Shown here: positions 33,657 through 42,518 of the stretch, piece by piece
Layout: each line of letters begins with the position of its first letter
Position numbering within the stretch: the first letter of the stretch is position 1
Assembly (NCBI RefSeq): GCF_016862915.1
Contig: NZ_BONW01000016.1
Span: 372,001-436,000, forward strand
From: Plantactinospora endophytica
Lineage (GTDB): Bacteria > Actinomycetota > Actinomycetes > Mycobacteriales > Micromonosporaceae
DNA length: 64,000 nt
Direction of reading: 5' to 3'
The notes under the pieces: generated by a model
Told to the model about the DNA's origin: nothing
Databases searched by the model: none
Seen by the model: only the letters and a program-made list of their open reading frames with translations
Position numbers and translations under genes: made by a program

Positions 33657-34097
33657 TCAGGGCGTGATCCAACTGGTGGTCACCGTCGTGTCGCCGGCCG
33701 GTACCCGCAGCCGCAGCACCCCGGTGGCCAGACCGTCCACGGTGAACCAGCCCTCCTCGTCGACCGGTGCCTCCCGCGAGCCGCGCGACGTTTCGACGGT
33801 GACGTCCCCGGTGGCCCCGTCGACCAGGCCACGGATCGACACCGTGCCGTCCACGGTGTGCACCTGGAGTTCGATCGACACCGCGCCGTGTTCGAAGGAG
33901 AGCAGGCGTAGCTGCTCGTCGTCGCTGCGGGCGAGGGCCGGCAGTTCCGTGGTCGAGTCGTGTACCAGCTCCGCCAGCACCTCGTCGATCCGGCGGGTCG
34001 ACAGGGCGGCCCGGGCCAGTTCGGCCACGAAGTCCGGCGGCGGATCCACCCGTACGGCGATCGCCCGCAACCGGTCGACCAGCTCGTCGTCGGTCAT
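33657..34097 (-). CDS. Small protein between sigma factor and CHAT genes (possible sigma partner)
   Basis: 146 residues, ATG 34097 with a perfect AAGGAGGT upstream. Two parts: a helical N-terminus (DDELVDRLRAIAVRVDPPPD, then FVAELARAALSTRRIDEVLA) and a beta-rich C-terminus (LRLLSFEHGAVSIELQVHTV, VSIRGLVDGATGDVTVETSR) like a carboxypeptidase-regulatory/Ig-type sandwich. I do not recognise the family. There is no zinc anti-sigma HxxxCxxC motif and no transmembrane segment. Its place 73 bases after an ECF sigma gene makes a regulatory partner or an adaptor between sigma factor and protease likely, which is inference. Confidence 0.7.
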   Translation of the reverse strand: MTDDELVDRLRAIAVRVDPPPDFVAELARAALSTRRIDEVLAELVHDSTTELPALARSDDEQLRLLSFEHGAVSIELQVHTVDGTVSIRGLVDGATGDVTVETSRGSREAPVDEEGWFTVDGLATGVLRLRVPAGDTTVTTSWITP

Positions 34098-34170
34098 CGC
34101 CGTACCTCCTTCCACCCGGCCCGCCGACGCCGCGCCGGGTCGCGCCGCCCGACGGCGTTGCTCCGCCTGG

Positions 34171-34770
34171 TCATGGTCGCTCCGGTGCGGCCGAGGCCCG
34201 GCCGCCGAGCAGTTCGTCGGCCTCGGCGAGCTGCCGGAGGCTTTCCAGGCAGCGCTGTCGGGCCGGTCCGACGGTGCCGACCGCCATCCCGAGCGCGGCG
34301 GCGACCTCGGTGTACCGGGGCGGAGGCGAGGCCATCAGGATCCGGAGCAGTTGGCGACACCGTTCCGACAGGCTCTCCAGGGCACGCCAGAGCGCCGCAT
34401 CACGCTCGTCGCGCAGCAGGTCGGTGTCCAGCGGTGGCGCCGGGTCGGGCAGTTCGGTGAGGAGTTCCGGGGTGCCGGCGGTCGGCTGCCGGCCGGCCCG
34501 GCGGAGAAGTTGCAGACACTCCCGCCGCGCCGTGGTGCCGAGCCAGCTCGCGAGCCGCTCCGGATCGGCGATCCGGTCCAGGTTCTCCACCAGGCGCAGC
34601 CAGGTGTTCTGCACGGCGTCGGCCGCGTCGGCGACGTCGAGCCGGAAGCCGCGGGCGATGGACCACAGCAGATTGTTGTACCGGTCGACCAGCGCGTTCC
34701 AGGCGACCTGGTCGCCGTCGGCGGCGCGGACGAGCAGGTCGGCGTTGTCGTTGTCCGGGCTTCCCAGCAT
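34171..34770 (-). CDS. ECF sigma factor heading the CHAT operon
   Basis: 199 residues. Region 2: DQVAWNALVDRYNNLLWSIA and DAADAVQNTWLRLVENLDRI; region 4: LSERCRQLLRILMASPPPRY with the helix EVAAALGMAVGTVGPARQRC. ATG 34770 follows GAGGGGG by four bases. It is the first gene of an operon running sigma factor, small protein, CHAT protease, all in one direction. A perfect palindrome overlaps its probable promoter 33-47 bases upstream. ECF sigmas linked to CHAT and S8 protease genes occur in actinomycetes, but I know of no characterised example; target promoters are unknown. Confidence 0.85.
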   Translation of the reverse strand: MLGSPDNDNADLLVRAADGDQVAWNALVDRYNNLLWSIARGFRLDVADAADAVQNTWLRLVENLDRIADPERLASWLGTTARRECLQLLRRAGRQPTAGTPELLTELPDPAPPLDTDLLRDERDAALWRALESLSERCRQLLRILMASPPPRYTEVAAALGMAVGTVGPARQRCLESLRQLAEADELLGGRASAAPERP

Positions 34771-34802
34771 CCGGCCCCCTCGGTGCCAAGGGTCGTGACC
34801 AG

Positions 34803-34817
34803 TAGGCGCTGCGCCTA
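34803..34817. promoter_or_regulatory. Palindrome in the sigma-CHAT operon promoter
   Basis: TAGGCGC-T-GCGCCTA is a perfect 7+7 bp palindrome. On the minus strand a TTGTCA-like -35 box lies just upstream of it, so a bound protein would block the promoter. No classical repressor is encoded nearby. Confidence 0.45.
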
Positions 34818-34968
34818 TGACAAGTAGAGTCGAATTCGAGGAAGGTAATGCACAGCCGGTCTCGGGTCGTGGCGGTCCTCGACCGTCGACTCGGGCCGTA
34901 CGGGATTCCGGGTTGACCGGTATCCGTCCCGGTGCATCAACGGCGCTCCGACCGTACTCGGACAGAGT

Positions 34969-35934
34969 ATGACTGAGAGCGGTGTGCGGCGGGGAGCCGC
35001 ACGGGTACTGCGTCCGATCCGTACGCCCCGGGCATGGCTCGCGGCGCTCGCCGTTGCCGGCGTCGTATTGGCCGGCTGCGAACCGACCCAGCAGGATCCG
35101 CCGGACCGGAACGTCGCGGGTGGATCGGAGTCCGAGCCGGAGTCCGGGGCCTGCCCGAAGGCCGGCAAGCTGACCGGCGCGCGGCTGCCGAAGTTCGACT
35201 CGGACCGGTACGTCACGGTGGAGAATCCCTGCCTGCCCCATGCCGGGCTGGTCGGTCAGGTGATCAGCATGATCCCGGCCGCCGAGCGGACCGGCGCGGG
35301 TCGGGCCACCGAGTTCGTCGGCCGGCTGGACCGGTTCGTCAACCGGCTCAGCGTGGTGAACGACGTCGCCGAGTGCGCGTACCGGAGGGACCGGCTGGCG
35401 ATGCGGATCTTCCAGAGCCGGCAGGACCGGTGGGCGGTCGGGATCGCCGCCGTGGTCCGGGGCCGGCTGGGCGCGGCGGCGGAGGTGACCGCCTGCGCCC
35501 TCATCCAGCAGATCGCCTCGCTGGGCCTGGGCGTCCGGGGCGACGGTCCCGAGCGGGACAGCCCGACGTTCTGCTTCAACACCGCTCGGGACCGGCGTTC
35601 GGGCGAGGACTTCACCGTGATCTGGATCGGTTCCTCCACGCTGGTCTGCCGACAACTCCAGGACCAGCTCGTACCCGGGGACGGGCGCCTCGTCGCGGTC
35701 GAGGCCGAACCGGACGTCGCGCTGCGGTCCGGACCGTCCCGGGGCGATCCGGTACTCCGCCGGGTCCCGGACGGCACGCTCGGCCGGGTGAGTTGCTACC
35801 GCACCGGCGAGCCGACCGACGGAACCGACCTGTGGGGCCGGGTCGACATCCTGGGCGAGACCGGCTTCGTCTCGGCGGCCCACCTGGACGACCCGCTGCT
35901 GCTGGGCAGACCCGCCGAGTGCCCGGGCGGCTGA
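34969..35934 (+). CDS. Lipoprotein with C-terminal SH3-like domain
   Basis: 321 residues. An N-terminal signal (residues 1-36) ends in the lipobox VLAGC, so the mature protein is anchored outside the membrane by its lipidated Cys. The central part (about 60-230) is unrecognised; it has several Cys residues that may form disulfides and a helical run DRFVNRLSVVNDVAECAYRR. Residues about 240-310 (VALRSGPSRGDPVLRRVPDG, then DILGETGFVSAAHLDDP) fit a bacterial SH3 domain. It is divergent from the sigma-CHAT operon with a 198-base gap and could be the external sensor for it, but this is speculation. Confidence 0.75.
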   Translation: MTESGVRRGAARVLRPIRTPRAWLAALAVAGVVLAGCEPTQQDPPDRNVAGGSESEPESGACPKAGKLTGARLPKFDSDRYVTVENPCLPHAGLVGQVISMIPAAERTGAGRATEFVGRLDRFVNRLSVVNDVAECAYRRDRLAMRIFQSRQDRWAVGIAAVVRGRLGAAAEVTACALIQQIASLGLGVRGDGPERDSPTFCFNTARDRRSGEDFTVIWIGSSTLVCRQLQDQLVPGDGRLVAVEAEPDVALRSGPSRGDPVLRRVPDGTLGRVSCYRTGEPTDGTDLWGRVDILGETGFVSAAHLDDPLLLGRPAECPGG

Positions 35935-35967
35935 ACACCGTCGACCCGGCCCCGCCCGCGCCGCCGG

Positions 35968-36639
35968 CTACTGCCCGCCGGGGCTGACCAGTCCGGTCTC
36001 GTACGCGACGACGACGGCCTGGACGCGGTCGCGGAGTCCGAGCTTGCCGAGGATGCGGGCGACGTGCGTCTTGACGGTCGCCTCGGACAGGTGCAGGTGG
36101 GCGGCGAGTTCGGCGTTGCTCAGGCCCTGGGCGAGCAGCCGCAGCACCTCCAGTTCGCGTGGCGTCAGGGTGGACAGGTCGCGGTGTGTCGCCGCCGGGT
36201 CGGCGCTGCGGCTGGCGAACCGTTCGACGAGCCGTCGGGTGATGGTGGGAGCCAGCAGCGCGTCGCCGGAGCGGACCATCCGGACGGCGGCGACCAGGTG
36301 CTCGGGGGTGACGTCCTTGAGCAGGAATCCGCTGGCGCCGGCGGAGAGCGCCGCGTACACGTAGTGGTCGAGGTCGAACGTGGTCAAAATGATCACCCGG
36401 GGATCGGTGGCGGCGCCGGTGAGGATGCGCCGGGTGGCTTCCAGTCCGTCCATCTCCGGCATCCGGACGTCCATCAGCACGACGTCCGGCAGGGTACGCC
36501 GGACCGCGTCGATCGCCTCGCTGCCGTTCGTCGCCTCGGCGACCACGTCGATGGCGTCGGCGGTGAGGATCATCCGGAAGCCGGTACGGACCAGCGCCTG
36601 GTCGTCCGCGACGACGACGCGCAGCGGCGGTGCGGTCAT
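35968..36639 (-). CDS. NarL/LuxR-family response regulator
   Basis: 223 residues. A receiver domain (VVVADDQALVRTGFRMIL, phospho-acceptor Asp in VVLMDVRMPEMDG, Lys in GFLLKDVTPEHL) plus a LuxR-type HTH (LTPRELEVLRLLAQGLSNAE). The start overlaps the histidine kinase stop by four bases, so the pair is co-translated. The pair lies back to back with an ABC exporter operon, the usual target of such systems. An inverted repeat in the divergent region is a likely binding site. Confidence 0.9.
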   Translation of the reverse strand: MTAPPLRVVVADDQALVRTGFRMILTADAIDVVAEATNGSEAIDAVRRTLPDVVLMDVRMPEMDGLEATRRILTGAATDPRVIILTTFDLDHYVYAALSAGASGFLLKDVTPEHLVAAVRMVRSGDALLAPTITRRLVERFASRSADPAATHRDLSTLTPRELEVLRLLAQGLSNAELAAHLHLSEATVKTHVARILGKLGLRDRVQAVVVAYETGLVSPGGQ

Positions 36640-38024
36640 GGCGCCTCCAGCGGGATCCGCGCGGTGACCCGGTAGCCTCCGCTGAGCCGTCGTCCGGCTT
36701 CCAGGGTGCCGCCGTAGACGGCCAGCCGCTCGCGCAGGCCGATCAGGCCGTGCCCGGCACCGCTCGCGGCGGAGACGCCTGGGCTGCCGCCGGTGTCGGT
36801 GGCCTCGACCCGGAGTTCGTCGGTGCCGTACTCGACGAGGACCCGGGCGGTCGCGCCGGAGGCGTGCTTGACCGTGTTGGTCAGCGCCTCCTGGACCACC
36901 CGGTAGGCGGTCAGCTCGACTCCGCGCAGCAGCGGGCGGGGTTCGCCGGTCACGGTCAGCTCGACAGGTATCCCGGTGTCGCGTACCCGCCGCACCAGCG
37001 CCTCCAGCCGGTCGAGGCCCGGTTGGGGGGTCAGCCCGCTGGTGGCCGCCGGATCGTCACCGTCGCTGTCCATGGTCAGCAGCCCCATCACGTGGCGCAG
37101 CTCGGCCATCGCGGCCCGGCCGCCGGCCTCGACGGAGAGGAGTGCCTGCTGGGCCTGGTCGGGGTCGGCCCGCATCACCTTACGGGCGGCGCCGGCCTGG
37201 ATGACCATGACGCTCACGTTGTGCGTCACCACGTCGTGCAGTTCGCGGGCGATCCGGGCGCGTTCGTGCTCGGCGGCCCGCCGCAGCGCCTCGGCCTGCT
37301 CCTGCTCCAGTGTGGACAGCCGGGCCCGGTCCTCGTCGGCCCGCCGTTTCCACCGGCGCAGCCCGTTGGCCGCGAGCACGATCGGGATGAGGATCAGGAA
37401 CGGCACGGCGCTGTCCGGCACGGTGGGCACCGCCGGCTCCCGGAGCTGGGTGTAGATGAACGCCGCCACCGGCAGGCTGGCCAGCGCGGGCAGCCGGAAG
37501 GGGCTGTAGACGGCGGCCGTGTAGGCGGCGATGACGCAGGCGTAGAAGGAGACCCGCAACGCGGCGTTGAAGTCGCTCGCCAGCGGAGCCGTGAACAGCA
37601 CGACCCAGAGCACCGCGAGCGGGTACCGGCGGCGGAGGACCAGCGGCAGCACCACCACGAGGAGCATGACGACCGTCGAGGCGATTTCGTAGTCCTCGAT
37701 CGGCAGGAAGGGCTCGGGCACCTCCCGGGGCCGGAGCGGGGCGGGCGGCGCCGGTGGCGGGTACCCGTCGGGCGCCGGTGGCTGCGGAGCCGGCTCGGGG
37801 AAGTCCGCGTTGTCGAACGCGACGACCGACGTCCGCTCGCCCCGGTCCTGGCTGTCCCCCTCCACGATCGCGGCGAGGAGCAGGCTCAGCGCCAGGAGTC
37901 CGTCGAAGATCCGGCCGCGCCAGGTGAGGCTCGGCAGCGGACCGGACGGCTGCACCAGCAGCCTGACCCGGGCCCACAGTCGGCCGGTCAGCGCCCCGTT
38001 TCTCACCGGGCCATTCTCACCCAC
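36636..38024 (-). CDS. Membrane histidine kinase (HisKA_3 type)
   Basis: 462 residues. Hydrophobic segments at about 40-55 and 115-225 form the membrane part, interrupted by a Pro-rich external stretch (about 68-105). The dimerisation helix has the phospho-accepting His in ARELHDVVTHNVSVMV, and the HATPase domain shows ALTNTVKHASGATARV and GHGLIGLRERL. It phosphorylates the overlapping response regulator, probably on sensing a cell-envelope-active compound. GTG 38024 is given; GTG 38006 is an alternative, and neither has a strong ribosome site. Confidence 0.88.
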   Translation of the reverse strand: MGENGPVRNGALTGRLWARVRLLVQPSGPLPSLTWRGRIFDGLLALSLLLAAIVEGDSQDRGERTSVVAFDNADFPEPAPQPPAPDGYPPPAPPAPLRPREVPEPFLPIEDYEIASTVVMLLVVVLPLVLRRRYPLAVLWVVLFTAPLASDFNAALRVSFYACVIAAYTAAVYSPFRLPALASLPVAAFIYTQLREPAVPTVPDSAVPFLILIPIVLAANGLRRWKRRADEDRARLSTLEQEQAEALRRAAEHERARIARELHDVVTHNVSVMVIQAGAARKVMRADPDQAQQALLSVEAGGRAAMAELRHVMGLLTMDSDGDDPAATSGLTPQPGLDRLEALVRRVRDTGIPVELTVTGEPRPLLRGVELTAYRVVQEALTNTVKHASGATARVLVEYGTDELRVEATDTGGSPGVSAASGAGHGLIGLRERLAVYGGTLEAGRRLSGGYRVTARIPLEAP

Positions 38025-38085
38025 CGTGTCCGGCCCGCGATATCCGTCGAGTTGACCACCCGGCTACCTCCGTCGACTACGCCTC

Positions 38086-38113
38086 GGGGATGACGCCCGC
38101 CCGGCTCATCCCC
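38086..38113. promoter_or_regulatory. Inverted repeat between histidine kinase and ABC exporter
   Basis: GGGGATGA (38086-38093) and TCATCCCC (38106-38113) form a perfect 8+8 bp inverted repeat with a 12-base spacer, about 100 bases before the ABC ATPase start. It is a natural candidate site for the adjacent response regulator. Confidence 0.45.
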
Positions 38114-38213
38114 GGGCGGTACCGGATTTGCCTCCGGCGGCCGACGCCCGCGATTCCGGGCCGGACCTAGCGTCGACCGGCCAGGAGGCGCAGGAGACCA
38201 GGAGGGAACCACC

Positions 38214-38906
38214 ATGACCGCACCGGTGATCGAGTTGACCGACGTGAGCCGCAGGTATGACGAGGGGCCGCCCGCGCTGGACGGCGTGTCGCTGCGGATC
38301 GGGGCCGGGGAGGCGGTGGCCGTCCTCGGGCCCTCGGGCAGCGGCAAGTCCACCCTGCTGAACCTGGTCGCCGGCTTGGACCGGCCGAGCAGCGGCACGG
38401 TGACCGTGGACGGTGTCCGGGTCGACGGGTTGGGCGAGGCCGCCTCCGCCCGCTACCGCCGGGCGAAGATCGGCATGGTGTTCCAGTTCTTCAACCTGCT
38501 CGACGACCTGACCGTGGTCGACAACGTCATGCTGCCGGCCCAACTGGTCGGAACGGCCCGTGCCGTGGCGCGGCGCCGCGCGACGGAGCTGCTCGGCACG
38601 CTCGGCATCGAACGGCATGCCGCCGCCTACCCCGGCCGGCTCTCCGGCGGCGAGCGGCAGCGCGTCGCGGTGGCCAGAGCCCTGATGAACCGGCCGGCGC
38701 TGCTGCTCGCCGACGAACCGACCGGTGCGCTGGACACCGCCTCCGGCGAGGAGGTGCGGCAACTGCTCACCGACCTGCACGCGGAGGGTCAGACCATCGT
38801 CCTGGTCACCCACGACCTGACCCTGGCCGAGGCGTGCGCCACCCGCACGGTCCAGCTCGTCGACGGCCGGGTCGCCGCCGACAGCAGGTTGGAGTCGGTC
38901 CGATGA
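38214..38906 (+). CDS. MacB-like ABC transporter ATPase
   Basis: 230 residues, ATG preceded by AGGAGG. Walker [14 protein letters not shown]-loop [10 protein letters not shown], signature [15 protein letters not shown], Walker [13 protein letters not shown], and H-loop VTHDL are all present. This is the LolD/MacB subfamily that powers FtsX-fold permeases. The stop overlaps the permease start (ATGA). Divergent from a two-component system, it is likely induced when that system senses the exported or inhibitory compound. Confidence 0.92.
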   Translation: MTAPVIELTDVSRRYDEGPPALDGVSLRIGAGEAVAVLGPSGSGKSTLLNLVAGLDRPSSGTVTVDGVRVDGLGEAASARYRRAKIGMVFQFFNLLDDLTVVDNVMLPAQLVGTARAVARRRATELLGTLGIERHAAAYPGRLSGGERQRVAVARALMNRPALLLADEPTGALDTASGEEVRQLLTDLHAEGQTIVLVTHDLTLAEACATRTVQLVDGRVAADSRLESVR

Positions 38907-41287
38907 GCGCGCTGGGCGGGGTGGTCCGGTCCGGCGTGGGACGTCGGCGGGTACAGACGGTGGTGATCGGGCTGGTGGTGATGATCGCGGTGACCGCCGC
39001 CGTGCTCGGCGGATCGCTGATGGTGGCCGCGGAGGCGCCGTTCGACCGGGCTTTCGCCCAGCAGCACGGCGCGCATCTGACCGCACAGTTCGACGCGGCC
39101 AGGACGACGGCGGCGCAACTGGCGGCGTCCGCGACGGCGGCCGGGGTGACCGAGGCCGCCGGCCCGTTCCCGATCACGACGATCACTCCTGCCGAGGAGC
39201 GTGGACCGGTACGACCGATCACCGTGGTCGGGCGGGCCGATGCCGGCGGACCCGTCGACGCCGTCACGGTGACCGAGGGCCGGTGGGTGACCGGCCCCGG
39301 CGAGATCGTGCTGCACGGCGACATCCGGCTGCCGCCGAGCCTGCAACCGGGGGTGGGCGACGTGCTGTCGCTGCCGGACCTGCCCGGCGGACCGGCCCTG
39401 ACGGTGGTCGGAGTGGCCCGGTCGGTCAGCGAGACCGCCGGCGGCTGGGTGGTGCCGGAACAGGTCGCGGCGTTGACCGCTCCGGGCGCCACCGCCGGAT
39501 ACCAGATGCTCTACCGGCTCGACGCGAGCGGCACGGCGGCGCAGGTCGACGCCGGCCGCGCGGCGGTGCAGGCGAGCGTACCCGCGGAGGCGCTGACCGG
39601 TGCCCGGTCCTGGCTCACCACCCGGACCAACAGCGCCGGCAACACGGTGCTGTTCGTGCCGTTCCTGATCGCGTTCGGGGTACTCGGCGTACTGATGGCG
39701 GTGCTCATCATCGGCAACGTCATCGCCGGGGCGGTCAGCACCGGTACGCACCGGATCGGTGTGCTGAAGGCGCTCGGCTTCACGCCCCGGCAGGTGGTCC
39801 GGGCGTACACGGTGCAGGCGCTGGTTCCCGCCGTGGTCGGTGCGCTGCTCGGCGTCGTCGCGGGCAACCTCCTGGTCCTGCCGGTGCTGGCGCAGACCAA
39901 CGCGGTGTACGGCACCTCGGACAGTGGCGTCACCCCGTCGGTCAACGTCCTGGTGCTCGTCGGAGCGCTGGCTGTGGTCGCGGTGACCGCGTGGGCGGCG
40001 GCGTCCCGGGCCGGCCGGCTGCGTACCGTCGAGGTGCTGGCCGTCGGTCGTACGCCCGGGCCGGGGCGGGGCCAGTGGGCGGCGCGGCTGGCGGCCCGAC
40101 TTCCGCTGCCCCGACCGGTGACCCTCGGGCTGGCCCAGCCGTTCGCCCGGGTCCTCCGGTCGGCGACCGTCGTCGCGGCGATCGCGTTCGGTGCCGCCGC
40201 CGCGACCTTCGCCGTCGGCCTAGGTGCCTCGCTGAACGAGGTCCGGGCCACCGAGAAGCACGGCGACGTCGTCATCTTCCCGGGCCGCCCGATGTCCGCG
40301 CCGCCGCCGGAGGGCGGGCCGCCGGTCGAGGGCAGCCCGAGGGTCGCGTCGGGGCCGCCGCCCGCGCCGGACCCGGTGGCGGTGGTCGAGGCGATCACCG
40401 CACAGGCCGGGACCGCCGGGTACAGCGGTGTCGCGCAGACCGAGGTGACCGCCGCCGGACTCACCAGTGCCGTCGAGGCCCTCGCCTTCACCGGCGACGG
40501 TGCCGCGTCGAGCTACGAGATGATCTCCGGTAGCTGGTTCCGCCAGCCCGGCGAGATCGTGGTCGCCAGACCGTTCCTCACCGCCACCGGTACCCGGGTC
40601 GGGGACAGCATCGTGCTTACCGACCACGGCAGGCAGATCCCGGTCCGCATCGTCGGCGAGGTCTTCAATCCCGAGTCCAGGGGGATGCAGGTGCTCACCG
40701 CCGTCGCGACCCTGGCGGCCGCCCAGCCGGACCTGCGGGCCGTGGAGTACTTCGTCACGCTCACCCCGGGCACCGATCCGGCCGCCTACGTGCAGGCGCT
40801 GAACACCGCACTGTCGTCGGTGGAGGCCACCGCGGAGGTCGTCGAGCAGGAGGCCGAGGAGGTCCTCATCGTCATCAACACGCTGACCACCCTGCTCACC
40901 CTGATGCTCGTCACGGTGGCCGCGCTGGGCGTACTCAACATGGTCGTGTTGGAGACCCGGGAACGGGTGCACGATCTCGGCGTACACAAGGCGCTGGGCA
41001 TGACGCCACGGCAGACCATCACGATGGTCGTCGCCTCGGTGGTGGTGACGGGACTGATCGGTGGCGCCGTCGGCGCACCGGTCGGCGTGCTCATGCAGCG
41101 GCTGACCCTCGGCGAGATGGGCCGCGTCACGGGCTTCGAGCTGCCCGCCTCGGTCGTCGACGTCTACACACCCGTCACGCTGGCGCTGTTCGGTCTCGGT
41201 GGCCTCGGCATCGCCGTACTCGGTGCGCTGCTGCCGGCCGGCTGGGCGGCCCGTACCCGGACCGCCACCGCACTGCGCACGGAGTAG
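38903..41287 (+). CDS. FtsX/MacB-type ABC permease
   Basis: 794 residues with the FtsX duplication: an N-terminal anchor helix, a first large external domain (about 45-245), helices around 250-375 (VLMAVLIIGNVIAGAVSTGT), then a fifth helix near 420, a second external domain (about 450-645) and terminal helices 660-790 (LGVLNMVVLETRERVHDLGV). Such permeases work as mechanotransmitters or exporters of peptides, lipids or antibiotics. Start ATG 38903 overlaps the ATPase stop. It forms a resistance-type unit with the two-component genes on the other strand. Confidence 0.9.
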   Translation: MSALGGVVRSGVGRRRVQTVVIGLVVMIAVTAAVLGGSLMVAAEAPFDRAFAQQHGAHLTAQFDAARTTAAQLAASATAAGVTEAAGPFPITTITPAEERGPVRPITVVGRADAGGPVDAVTVTEGRWVTGPGEIVLHGDIRLPPSLQPGVGDVLSLPDLPGGPALTVVGVARSVSETAGGWVVPEQVAALTAPGATAGYQMLYRLDASGTAAQVDAGRAAVQASVPAEALTGARSWLTTRTNSAGNTVLFVPFLIAFGVLGVLMAVLIIGNVIAGAVSTGTHRIGVLKALGFTPRQVVRAYTVQALVPAVVGALLGVVAGNLLVLPVLAQTNAVYGTSDSGVTPSVNVLVLVGALAVVAVTAWAAASRAGRLRTVEVLAVGRTPGPGRGQWAARLAARLPLPRPVTLGLAQPFARVLRSATVVAAIAFGAAAATFAVGLGASLNEVRATEKHGDVVIFPGRPMSAPPPEGGPPVEGSPRVASGPPPAPDPVAVVEAITAQAGTAGYSGVAQTEVTAAGLTSAVEALAFTGDGAASSYEMISGSWFRQPGEIVVARPFLTATGTRVGDSIVLTDHGRQIPVRIVGEVFNPESRGMQVLTAVATLAAAQPDLRAVEYFVTLTPGTDPAAYVQALNTALSSVEATAEVVEQEAEEVLIVINTLTTLLTLMLVTVAALGVLNMVVLETRERVHDLGVHKALGMTPRQTITMVVASVVVTGLIGGAVGAPVGVLMQRLTLGEMGRVTGFELPASVVDVYTPVTLALFGLGGLGIAVLGALLPAGWAARTRTATALRTE

Positions 41288-41294
41288 CCGGCGG

Positions 41295-41341
41295 GCCGGT
41301 GTGCCGCCCGCGACCTGACGGGGGGTGGGCGGCACACCGGC
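41295..41341. terminator. Bidirectional terminator between ABC permease and LacI genes
   Basis: A perfect 15-bp stem (41295-41309 with 41327-41341, core GGTGTGCCGCCC) and a 17-base loop lie between converging genes, eight bases after the permease stop. Confidence 0.75.
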
Positions 41342-41415
41342 GCCGGACGTCGGATCGTCGGTGGACGCGCCGGGCGGTCGCGATCCGGGGCGGGCCGGGT
41401 GACCGGCGGCCGGCG

Positions 41416-42447
41416 TCAGTCGGGGACCGGTCCGGTCGAGTCGCGGATCACCAGCGTGTGGCCGGTCGGCCGCCGCCGGGGCCGCTTCGACCTCGGCTTG
41501 AGGGCGAGTTCCAGCGCCATCCGGCCCATGTCGGTCATCGGCAGCCGGACCGTGGTGAGCCCGGGTGCCAGGTCCGCGGCCACCGAGACGTCGTTGAAGC
41601 CGACCACGGAGATCCGATCCGGTACGCCGACCCGGCGCGCCCGCAGCGTCGCGAGTACGCCGATCGCCATCGAGTCGTTCAACGCCACGATCGCGGTGGT
41701 GTCGGGATGGTTGCGCAGGATCTCGTCGGCGGCGGCCCGACCGCCGTCCCGGGTGAAGTCGGTGTGCACGATCGGCAGCTCGTCGAGGGCGAGTCCGTGT
41801 CGGGCCAACGCGGTCGCCACCCCGGCGAGCCGGTCGATGACGGTGGTGAGTCCGCCGGTGGCGGCGGCGACGGCGATCCGGCGGTGGCCCAGTGCCAGCA
41901 GGTGTTCCCCGAGCGCGTGCCCGCCCGCCTCGTTGTCCGGCAGCACCGCGTCCACCCCGAGCGGGTGCCGGCCGATCACCGCGACCCGGCCGCCCACGTT
42001 CTGGTACGCGGCCAGCTCGCGGCGCGCCTCGGCCTGGATCCGTGGGTCGTCGTAGCCGGAGCCGGCGATCAGGATGATGCCGACCCGCTGGGCGATCAGG
42101 TGCCGCAACTGGCGCAACTCGTGCTCGGGATCGCGGCCGGAGTGGCAGATCTGCACCAGCAGCCCCTGCTCGTCGGCGACCTGGATGACCCCGCCGGCGA
42201 TCTCGGAGAAGTACGGGTCGTCCACCTGGTGCACGACGAGCCCGACGGTCGAGCTGACGCCCCCGGCCAGCGTGCGGGCGTACGGGTTGGCGACGTAGCC
42301 GAGTTCCCGGGAGACCTGCCGGACCCGGTCGGCCACCTCGGCGCTGACCCCGTCCCGGCCGGCCAGCGCCCGGGAGGCGGTCGCCAGCGACACACCGGCC
42401 CGTTCGGCGACGTCGACGAGGCGCAGCCGCGCGCCAGGCTTGGGCAT
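41416..42447 (-). CDS. LacI-family transcriptional repressor
   Basis: 343 residues. The LacI helix-turn-helix is near the N-terminus (LVDVAERAGVSLATASRALA), followed by the hinge and a periplasmic-binding-protein-like sensor (VGLVVHQVDDPYFSEIAGGV, VIGRHPLG, TAIVALNDSMAIGVL). ATG 42447 is chosen because GGGGAG lies seven bases before it; ATG 42477 lacks a ribosome site. It is divergent from a Liv-type ABC importer, and two LacI-type operators lie between them, so it very probably represses that importer until its ligand, expected to be a sugar or sugar-like compound, appears. Confidence 0.9.
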   Translation of the reverse strand: MPKPGARLRLVDVAERAGVSLATASRALAGRDGVSAEVADRVRQVSRELGYVANPYARTLAGGVSSTVGLVVHQVDDPYFSEIAGGVIQVADEQGLLVQICHSGRDPEHELRQLRHLIAQRVGIILIAGSGYDDPRIQAEARRELAAYQNVGGRVAVIGRHPLGVDAVLPDNEAGGHALGEHLLALGHRRIAVAAATGGLTTVIDRLAGVATALARHGLALDELPIVHTDFTRDGGRAAADEILRNHPDTTAIVALNDSMAIGVLATLRARRVGVPDRISVVGFNDVSVAADLAPGLTTVRLPMTDMGRMALELALKPRSKRPRRRPTGHTLVIRDSTGPVPD

Positions 42448-42518
42448 CCGCAACTCCCCGGAAACATCAACGACCATCGCCGTAACTATTGCGAGTGACG
42501 CAAGCCACAGCCTATGGT

